Shown: piece after piece, positions 20,724 through 28,153 of the stretch
Numbering within the stretch: position 1 is the stretch's first letter
How the letters are laid out: every line of letters starts with the position of its first letter
Assembly (NCBI RefSeq): GCF_000003605.2
Contig: NW_003124924.1
Coordinates: 111,823-139,975, forward strand
Direction: 5' to 3'
Origin: Saccoglossus kowalevskii
Lineage: Eukaryota; Hemichordata; Enteropneusta; Harrimaniidae
Length of the DNA: 28,153 bases
The notes under the pieces: model-generated
What the model was told of the DNA's origin: nothing
Databases searched by the model: none
What the model saw: the letters and a program-made list of their open reading frames with translations, nothing else
Program-made: the position numbers and the translations under genes

Positions 20724-21692
20724 CTGAAAACTTGTATTGGTGAACAAAAACGGACAACGTTACAATGTTTGTTTTAGGTATCAGCTGTCGCATGTAAATA
20801 TTAGAGAGATTAATTATAATCACAATTCGTCTCATATCAAAACATCGAGTTCTCCGACCTTACTTAAATAATAGTGACTTGCCTATGTTAATAAGGTAAT
20901 TAATGCAGATACCACGCCGGTTGTCGATTTTGAAATGACACGTATCCATTAGACGGATCGTTTAAATACCAAAACCAACCAATTCAGGTCACCTGATTAT
21001 CCGATTATAATCACCGCTGTCATAACTGACGGTTATTGTATTTATTTATTTATTTGTTTTATTTATTTTGCAATCATGAGTCGTCAAAATGATATATTCA
21101 TATGAAAAAAAGTATATATATGAATGTCATGGTCGCTTGACCCTTGAACGGAACAAATATTTTACCTACAAAAATACACAATTATATATAATTAGTGATT
21201 AAATGCCAATCTATTACGTTGATGGAAGACAAATACATTATCATTTGGTTTTTTAAACAAGATGATTCATAAAGTATATTTATAAAGATCACTTTATGCT
21301 TTTTCCTTTGTATAAAGCGTACACTTAAACGTCAATTGAATTAATGCAAGTTATACATTCATGTATTGTCATATGTGATAATTATATTTTATGTACGTGT
21401 ACTAGATCGGTACGTTATTGTCTTTTCGATATCTGTATCTACAAATTTGTAATTACTGTATCTGTAATTACAGATACCGATCGTATGTTCGATAATGCGT
21501 CACAGTCAAAGGTCGTTGGAAATTTAGCCATCTTAAAACCGTATTTGACTTTAAAAAGAGACGGCATTTACTTAATCAGTAATACTTACCTTATTTCTTT
21601 TGAATAATCTAGGGTTCATGTCGATATCCTCTATTGGGTTATTTGAATAAACTACTGAATAGTTTGGCTGCTCAAACGCTCACCTGACTCAC
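20724..21692. other. probable first intron of the SLC17-like gene
   Basis: AT-rich with no coding-like frame. An ATG-initiated segment at about 21592-21621 ends at a good donor GTAAGT, but in a phase that cannot join the exon at 20539-20723. Confidence 0.4.
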
Positions 21693-21741
21693 CCACAGCC
21701 AAACAGATATTACTGTCACAGATTGACAGACACTGTAGCAT
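21693..21741 (-). CDS. possible first coding exon of the SLC17-like gene
   Basis: ATG at 21739-21741, 49 nt reading MLQCLSICDSNICLAV, then donor GTGAGT, ending in phase 1 as the exon at 20539-20723 requires. With it the total is exactly 515 codons including stop. No signature motif supports it, so it is only the best-fitting candidate. Confidence 0.25.
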
Positions 21742-22440
21742 ATACGACCAAAGTTCAAAAACTCGTTCGATATCAGTGCACTGGTTATAGAATGAAGTTG
21801 TTGATGGCCCGTTCAAAGATAAACACCTGCGGTGTGTATTTGGTAAAGTGTCCTTGTTCGTAGCCGGGGGGGGGGGTGTGTGGGGTCGGACGACGACCTG
21901 AGAACGAGAGAAGTGGACAGCGAGAGGTTACCGCAGCTGACTTTCTAGATGAATAAATCTGGACTATCTGTATCTGGGTCGAATCTGGTATCTCTATGCA
22001 TAAGTGAGTCAAGTTCCCCTAACACAAAGCCAGTGTTCATAACATCTGTCTGAATAAAGCTGCAGTATTCAATGTCTATTATCCCATGACTAATGCGTCT
22101 AGTTAAAGGTAGATTAAATGCTTATCGTCCAACAACTTCCAGACGAGAAAGCTGTATCCAGGGCATAAACAAATCCTAGGTATAAAGACATTTCACAATT
22201 CTTGAAAAATAGCGACAACGTATTCAAAGACCATATATTTTTAATGAATATCTTCAAAGTAATCGACACACCATCTAAGCGTGCGCTATTTCAATAATAT
22301 GACTCAGCAGCATAACATTCAGTTGCGACTTGTACTGGTTCAACTGTCGTTCTTTAATGTGATTTTATATATTATTAAGCACTAGCTTATGTACATTCAT
22401 AAATTATAACCATTGAGAACATAAAACAGTACAGATCACT
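21742..22440. other. intergenic, contains a G-tract
   Basis: Upstream side of the transporter gene. A G-rich stretch near 21867-21889 (about ten G, then TGTGTGGGG) is the only notable composition change. It does not share the flanks of the G-tract direct repeats. No TATA box is assigned. Confidence 0.4.
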
Positions 22441-22500
22441 GGTAGCATAGTGGTTGTTGCATCAGACTCATGGTCGATAGACCCAAGTTCATATCCTACC
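22441..22500 (+). mobile_element. tRNA-derived SINE head
   Basis: Contains an A-box-like TAGCATAGTGG (22443-22453) and, about 33 bp on, a B-box-like AGTTCATATCC (22486-22496), with the tRNA-like stretch ATCAGACTCATGGTCGATAG between. The order and spacing match an internal RNA polymerase III promoter. It does not fold into an intact tRNA and has no acceptor stem, so a SINE copy is more likely than a tRNA gene. The body probably continues toward 22560 or beyond, but the 3' end was not found. Confidence 0.6.
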
Positions 22501-23969
22501 TACCTATCGGCTGAACATCAAAAGGATCGACCCCTACCCAGGTGGTGTTCCTGAATCTGGGCCATTTATGCCTATAAATTGTACAGACTAAGGACAGTTG
22601 GGGGTCCATCCTTTTAACTGTGTAGCTACTGCGATATTGTGAGACAAGTGATACAGGCTTTAACCATAATTCTGTGAGACTTGTATGAACTGCTCTGCGA
22701 TCTCTCTGATCAATACACACTTCCCTATTTCAGTGACTTTATTCTTTGTATTTTTCTATGCTTTATTTCTGTACTTATTTTGATAGGTATTAAAGCCAGG
22801 AGCTTTAACTCGATATTTTGGTGTATGTGTATTTCATTTCCAGTACTTTTGTCTTGTCTACCCCATACTAGCGGTGAAAGAACCCCCTGTCCAGTGTGAG
22901 TTCTGTGGGTGCCCTCACATTAGCAATAAGCAGGTCTTACACTGAGACATATCTGACACATCCTACACACTTTTCCTTATCCCTATCCTATACAAGATCT
23001 TGAAACTATCGGTAACAGGTTAACTGCCGTGTTCGTTTTGACCACGGTCCCTTTATCCAGTCAAACCGCCACGACCTCATTCGCATATCATTATACAGCA
23101 TTCTAATTTGAAAATCTAGGCCAGTACTCATCACACTCTTACCACTTTGGAATAGTGTAATAAAGCTGTTCTTTTTTTACCAGCGGATTTTTCGCCACTG
23201 AAATATCTGAAAAATCAGTAAATTTGGTGATGAAATTTGAATGTTTACATCAATAATCTCAATTTAGGTCAACTTTAATTCTGAACCGCACCATTAATAC
23301 AGAGGTTTTTTTTTCAAAATTATAAATATGGCAGATAGTTATTCTAAGTAGACATCTCCAAAGTTTCATGATTGAACTGGACCTGTAGAATATTTTGTGA
23401 TTTTTGAAGAAGACTACATTTACAATATGGCGACCAGTGACCTCAATATGCACCCATTAAACACAAATAAGGTGAACTGCATAAACAAGTTTATTTTTAC
23501 ATTACAAAAATTCAAAGTTTGTTTGAAATCAGTAAGCATCTGGGGTGTATGCAGGGTTTACATTGACTAGTGCAATATTTGTAGTAGTGTAGCACTACAC
23601 TATAGAATTGAACTGATTGTAAATGCAAAGTTTGACAAAACATCCAAATACGAATAGCTTTATTGTATTTAACAATTAATTCCCAAAGTCCTAACTTTGA
23701 CAGTCTAGATTTACACATATACATTTTGTTTACCGAGTAAACTAGATTAAAAATTTGAGCTCATTCACACAGCAAAATATGTGCTCACGAATTGGCTTAC
23801 AGAAATGTGAAAGCTGTCTGTTAAATAAAGATCCTTATTATACATCTGTCACCGTAACGCCATAAGTTACAGCGTGCCGTAATTTTGCATGGTGCAATTA
23901 TTTCAACAACAAATCATTAAAAATGATTACTATCGGGACAAATATATACATATCAAACGAATCGAACAG
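22501..23969. other. intergenic, SINE body and unrecognised sequence
   Basis: The first part, to perhaps 22700, may be SINE body. The rest is AT-rich with only short chance frames on both strands. Confidence 0.4.
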
Positions 23970-23975
23970 TTTATT
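23970..23975 (-). promoter_or_regulatory. possible polyadenylation signal of the kinase gene
   Basis: AATAAA on the minus strand, about 380 nt past the TAA at 24358-24360. A plausible distance, but the hexamer is common here. Confidence 0.25.
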
Positions 23976-24357
23976 GAAATCTGAAACCCGCGGTTGAATT
24001 TATAACGAACAATTATTTTCACCATCAACATTATTATTGAGACAACTATTCAGATATACGAACAAAAAAAATAAAAGAACCATATATAAGAAAAAAAAGA
24101 TATCCTAGGTAATCTGGAAAAGTTATCTTCACTAAAAAAATACATATTTTTGAATAACTGAATTAACTGTATAAGGCTTCGTACATGTATTTTACTCAAA
24201 TTGTTCAAAATTTACTGGGACGCTGTGAAGTGACGAAAATATTTTTAGAAAAGGACCGCACGTTTTGGTGGTGCGCACGCTGACCAGAAACATTAGTCTT
24301 TCAGACCTGAGCTATGCGTTAGAACAAATATTTCAGGTGGAACGCATCCATGTATTT

Positions 24358-24483
24358 TTACTCAAACACTGATAACTCCATCGAGTTTATTTGTATCGTA
24401 TTTGTGTATTTGTGTCTGGGCACGGATTGTCTTGGCACAGAAGTAAGGACATCTACGGGTATTATAGGGTCACAGAAATATAT
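24358..24483 (-). CDS. kinase gene, terminal exon (C-tail)
   Basis: Strong acceptor TTTCTTGCAG, 126 nt in phase 0, 41 residues and TAA. It reads IYFCDPIIPVDVLTSVPRQS and ends NSMELSVFE. It contains a few Tyr residues (IYF, KYTN) but no clear adaptor-binding motif. Coding status rests on the acceptor, the phase and a frame that stays open to a single stop. Confidence 0.65.
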   Translation of the reverse strand: MYFCDPIIPVDVLTSVPRQSVPRHKYTNTIQINSMELSVFE

Positions 24484-26922
24484 CTGCAAGAAACAAAAAA
24501 ATGTAAATCAATAAAAAAACAAATGGCTATAAATTCATCAATGTATGTCAATAACTTATGAAGCTGACACAGCAATGATTCAGGTAACATACAACGGTTA
24601 CATTACACTGTTTGTTATAGGTCGTGATTGAGGTGATGACGTTTTCCCAACAAAATTCAAAGATATTAATCACTACGTGCACCTTCTTTTGGTGTTTCAG
24701 ACGTCTTAGCCGCAGGACCATTTCTCCTGCCGATGGTCTATTTTTGACATCTTCCTGCCAACAATGTTTCATCACATTGTATCTGAAATGTAGTACTGAT
24801 AAAAATTAGTGTGTTTGTAAAATATATGAAACAAATAACAATAGTTTACGAATTAGGTCAAGATAACTGATTCGATTCTATGTATTTATTGGTTTATTCT
24901 ACTATTACAATGTTTTATTTATTCACTGATTTACTGTGACATTGATTGAATGTTATTAAGCTGTGATATAGCTGAAGTAACCAACGTTTCCATGAGTCTA
25001 CTGCATCGGGCAACAGCTTGTGACAAATTACTTACAATTCTATCGGGCATCCTGCGCATTTTTTCAGTTTTATGTTACCGTATCGTATTATTGATAAAAG
25101 GTGTTCAGGTTTCACATGGTGGTATGGACGCTGACCTAAAATGCAACGGTTGCATTGTGAGTAAAATATATAGCATCAAGGTAACACACAAAACATTGTA
25201 TAGCAGAACCATTTATGTCGAACATAATTCCATCTGTAGTACCCATGGTAGTATGAAAACAAAATGACGATATTCATGTTAAAAAAAACTAACCTAGTGC
25301 AGAAATCTCCCATAGTAATACTCCATATGACCACCTGATAACAATAAAATATACACTTTATGGTTAATTTGAATATTTCATAGTAATATTATTACTCACT
25401 ACGCTGAAATGAAATATGTGCATTGTAATATTAGTCTTCATGTTCAAAGGAAATGTGTTCATTATAATAAAACATGGCAAGCCACATACTTACATATCAC
25501 TTTTGTTTGAGTAGACAAAGTCTCCGGCTAGAGTTTCCGGTGCCATCCATCTTATAGGAAGTTGCATATCTCGTTCTTCATCTGAGGGACTCGGTCTTTT
25601 GCAATAAATAGTCTGATATACATCTCTAGATAATCCCAGGTCACATATTTTACCGATACCATCACCGTAGATAACTACATTACGTGCAGCAATGTCACGA
25701 TGGATAACCTTCCGGGATGACCAAATTTGAGTTTGTGAAGTATAAAATGAATTTGACATAAATGGACGTAGGTGAAGGAGACGTCTTTGATTTATTCGAT
25801 TTTATGATCAGTCATCAACCAATAATAAGTAGTGATTGACGTCATTGAACGTTTTGTCGTTGGATGAAGCTATAGCAACGTGGCATCAAATGACCCATTA
25901 CACTGTGCTTCAGTCATTCATACTGCATGAATGGTATTGACTCGGTAGCACCAATCAAATTGACGCAATGTTGTGTGTATTATCTGTTCCTTTACACCAC
26001 GACGAAAAAGACATTCTTTTTTCAACATTGTAAATTCTTTCGTTTTTTGGGAGAAAAAAAAACCCTGAAATAAACTAATTTTGACAAGATAATTCAGAAA
26101 TTTATATTAAGAATAATTCATAACGAAATGTATTCCCTATGCACCTCTTAAAAACATTCATAATTACCGATTACACAAGAATTTTACGGAAAAAAGATAA
26201 TTCTCTATATTCTCCATATTGTTTGCTTTTTATTTGTCTTGAATTATGACTGAAAGAAGCTGAATGAAATTATAAACTATGTAGTGTGTTCAACAACTTA
26301 TATGTGAACATTAACTAAATATGATAAATATAATTTTACTGGGTAAAATACTATATTTTTCTACTTAGTCGTTGTCGCAGTGTTTTACGTTTTACTGTTA
26401 CTCTACTCACGTGCTTGGAATGTAAAAACTCCAATCCCTGAGCCACGTGTATTGCGACATCTGTGAGAAACAATCCCTCTTGGGAAACACGTTCCGAAAA
26501 CAATGACCTCTGCGCTTTGTTTAGTTTATCCAAGTAGTGTAGATATGCTAGAAGATCTCCCTGTTCGGCATATTCAACCACCAACTTTAATGGACCTGTA
26601 GAGCACACCAACGATAGTTATGACACAATATGAATACACGGATATATTGAATATGAGTAATTAACATTGGTCGTTCAGGGTGTGGTATATTCTGTACGCA
26701 CACGCACCCACACGCCATTTACTCACTACTTGTCCCTCCCAGTCATCACTATGACATTTACGCGGCTTTGCATTATGATGAGTTTGTAAATGCATTCCTC
26801 TCACTACCTACCATCATTAACAACTATTCCATGTATATTCACAATGTTATTGTGAATGCCGAGTCTTATGTGGTTATAGGCTTCAGACAACAACGATCTT
26901 TCCTCCATCGAAGAAGCATTTC
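24358..26922 (-). CDS. receptor-type tyrosine kinase, C-terminal seven exons (5' partial)
   Basis: Known: such kinases phosphorylate Tyr on target proteins after ligand-driven dimerisation at the cell surface. Seen: exons 26812-26922, 26411-26595, 25494-25708, 25294-25334, 25036-25135, 24683-24782 and 24358-24483. All junctions agree in phase, giving about 292 codons and a TAA stop. Subdomains in order: alphaC Glu in LLSEAYNH; IHNNIVNIHG; hinge LVVEYAEQGDLLAYL; catalytic loop HRDIAARNV; DLG in place of DFG; activation-loop Tyr residues in SRDVYQTIY; PIRWMAPE; DMWSYGVLLWEI; GQRPYHHV; CWQEDVKNRPS. AARN and PIRWMAPE mark a receptor-type tyrosine kinase rather than a Ser/Thr kinase. The Gly-rich loop, catalytic Lys and ectodomain were not found and probably lie right of the window. 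The subfamily cannot be assigned. No break is seen. Confidence 0.9.
24683..24782 (-). CDS. kinase gene, exon for subdomain XI
   Basis: Acceptor TTTCAG, 100 nt, phase 2 to 0. It encodes YNVMKHCWQEDVKNRPSAGE and MVLRLRRLKHQKK. CW and RPS are the subdomain XI anchors. The donor GTGCAC is weak; reading on would add an unconserved tail ending at 24548. Confidence 0.88.
25036..25135 (-). CDS. kinase gene, exon for subdomain X
   Basis: Acceptor TTTTAG, donor GTAAGT, 100 nt, phase 1 to 2. It encodes QRPYHHVKPEHLLSIIRYGN and IKLKKCAGCPIEL. G-x-x-P-Y, then L-L-x-x-I and C-P-x-E-L-Y, is the normal subdomain X pattern. Its long opposite-strand open frame is a shadow. Confidence 0.9.
25294..25334 (-). 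CDS. kinase gene, 41-nt micro-exon for subdomain IX
   Basis: Acceptor TATCAG, donor GTTAGT, phase 2 to 1. It encodes WSYGVLLWEISAL, the invariant W-S-x-G-V-L-x-W-E-I helix. The Met before it and the Gly after it come from split codons at both junctions. Confidence 0.92.
25494..25708 (-). CDS. kinase gene, exon with catalytic and activation loops
   Basis: 215 nt, phase 0 to 2, donor GTAAGT. It starts VIHRDIAARNVVIYGDG, then KICDLGLSRDVYQTIY, a short polar segment with PSPSDEE, and QLPIRWMAPETL. The catalytic Asp and Asn and the metal-binding Asp (in DLG) are all present. The acceptor CCCGGAAG lacks a pyrimidine tract, yet this border joins LHSKH to VIHRD exactly. Confidence 0.92.
26411..26595 (-). 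CDS. kinase gene, exon with hinge and helices D-E
   Basis: Acceptor CTACAG, donor GTGAGT, 185 nt, phase 1 to 0. It encodes PLKLVVEYAEQGDLLAYLHY, a polar insert (LDKLNKAQRSLF), then DVAIHVAQGLEFLHSKH, the usual helix before the catalytic loop. Confidence 0.9.
26812..26922 (-). CDS. kinase gene, exon with alphaC helix and subdomain IV
   Basis: Acceptor TTATTTAG, donor GTAGGT, 111 nt, phase 1 to 1. It encodes NASSMEERSLLSEAYNHIRL and GIHNNIVNIHGIVVND. The Glu in LLSEA is positioned to pair with the catalytic Lys of the missing upstream exon. Confidence 0.88.
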
Positions 26923-28153
26923 CTAAATAATTTACAAATAAAGACATTAGTGATATTCAATTTGATAGGTATTCCAAGAGACATACAACTATGTTGGCAG
27001 AATAGGTCTATGACAACCGTTTTCCTATTGTGTACCCTCAACTTACTCTTTAATTTGTATACTTGATAAGAAAGCTACAGTGGATCACATAGGGAGTCTA
27101 TATGTGTCTTTTATTGGACAGTAATTTTTACTACAGGAATTTTTGGCGTGTATATATATCATGACAATTTCGTGTGAGACAGCAATGTGATACTGTTTGA
27201 ATGTTTGGTGTAAAGAAACAACACTATTTTAATACATCAATTTACAGTTTATATATATCGTGACGAACTTTTGGAATTAGAGTAATTATGAATAGTTCCG
27301 ATAAATTCCGTTATTATTAATTCACGTTTGATTCCTAATTGACTACGAGAATTCCAGAAAAATTACCTTAAAAATAATAAAGCTTTTTAATTATTTGCCC
27401 CTTGAACCGTGAGAACCTGTCGAATCGCATTTTGGAAATGTTTTGTTGATTTGATTTGCGTCAAAAAATCACAAAAATCACCGTTGGGCGGCACTGTGAG
27501 ATTGACGCAAAGTGCGTGAACTTGGGCTATTGTTGTTTGCCCATGATCGGCTGCCACAATGTTTACATTAAAGTTACGTGGTCATAGTTCCGAAACATTT
27601 TATGGGTTTACAAGTTTATGAATTTAATAAAACATTTCCAAAACTCATTTCACCAAATTCTTTTTTTATGAATTGATCAATCTCATAAACATCTCTCATC
27701 ATTTCAATATCAAAAAATGTATATCTTTGCATACATTGGAAGTTGATTGACTTGGTCATGTTCTAATTCAATGTCATTTTCTGAAACCTCCAAGTTAGCA
27801 TGTTTCAGAAGGTTATCATACATATATTTGTATATCATAAATATATTGTATATTGTCGTGCTTTTTTCCTAAAGAATGAACTGCTGTGGTGGTAGTTTTG
27901 GAAATAAAAAAAGTTTAGTTAGAATAAGTTCTTGGTTATTTAATGGATGGTTCCTGAAAGTTGAAAAATGTCAAAATCAACCTAGTTACACAAGCACACA
28001 TTAGTAACTTTCATCACAATATATTTCCGTCAAATTGGCCAAGTATATTTTCTGCTTTGATAGGTTCCATCATCAGGCAAAAAAATAATAATAATATTGA
28101 AGAAAAAAATGTACAATAATACTTATTAACTTGTGAGTTCTAAACCTAAATCT
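26923..28153. other. probable intron of the kinase gene, nothing recognised
   Basis: No exon for the Gly-rich loop or catalytic Lys was found. A short inverted repeat (TTCTGAAAC and GTTTCAGAA) lies at 27779-27810. A 60-codon minus-strand frame near 27380-27570 has no ATG and no motif. Confidence 0.5.

Noticed and set aside
21592-21621. ATG-initiated segment MNPRLFKRNK ending at donor GTAAGT as first exon of the transporter
   Set aside because: It ends in phase 0, but the exon at 20539-20723 needs one leading base; joining would give an immediate stop.
24225-24320. tRNA-like stretch on the minus strand with a TAGCTCAGG A-box-like motif
   Set aside because: No credible B-box or cloverleaf fold; probably chance or a very degraded SINE.
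24950-25267. 105-codon plus-strand frame
   Set aside because: Antisense shadow of the kinase exon at 25036-25135.
27030-27075. Minus-strand micro-exon candidate reading LSYQVYKLK before the kinase alphaC exon
   Set aside because: Phase fits, but the Lys does not sit at the expected distance from the alphaC Glu and the Val-Ala-x-Lys pattern is absent.
27380-27570. 60-codon minus-strand open frame without ATG
   Set aside because: No splice pair, no motif; frames of this size are expected by chance.

Overview
This is AT-rich, intron-rich eukaryotic DNA from an animal, most likely a marine invertebrate. The evidence is exon-sized coding blocks with GT-AG borders and matching codon phases, metazoan-only families (a receptor-type tyrosine kinase, a symmetric phase 1-1 EGF exon), a tRNA-derived SINE head, many microsatellites, and a relic of a multi-copy invertebrate gene family. 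I cannot fix the phylum from the sequence. There are no operons, ribosome binding sites or CRISPR. All recognisable coding sequence reads on the minus strand, so genes are met from right to left.

Right end (24358-26922): the last seven exons of a receptor-type tyrosine kinase, from the alphaC helix to the stop codon. The nucleotide-binding loop, transmembrane segment and ectodomain lie beyond the right edge or were not found. A quiet stretch with a tRNA-derived SINE head (22441-22500) follows.

Middle (15092-20723, perhaps from 21741): a nearly complete SLC17-type (sialin-like) anion transporter in nine clear exons plus one doubtful first exon. Every exon junction keeps phase and the family motifs appear in order. 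The exception is one in-frame TAG at 17701-17703, where the family normally has Trp. Its large fourth intron carries a dispersed repeat (18015-18846) that has a second copy at 6300-7370.

Centre-left (8952-12204): a degenerate gene of a multi-copy, transposon-like invertebrate family (PIN/FEN1-like core followed by a tesmin/TSO1-like CXC cysteine cluster), with frameshifts and a stop. Upstream of it is a 173-bp tandem repeat carrying a long hairpin, then a TTTCG array. Downstream are a pair of direct repeats with G-tracts and a small coding-like fragment.

Left end: the second dispersed-repeat copy with an expanded CACTA-type microsatellite, a tentative exon at 4019-4232, and one clear EGF-like exon at 538-648 whose gene continues off the left edge. 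I see no functional link between the kinase, the transporter and the EGF gene beyond being neighbours on one strand.
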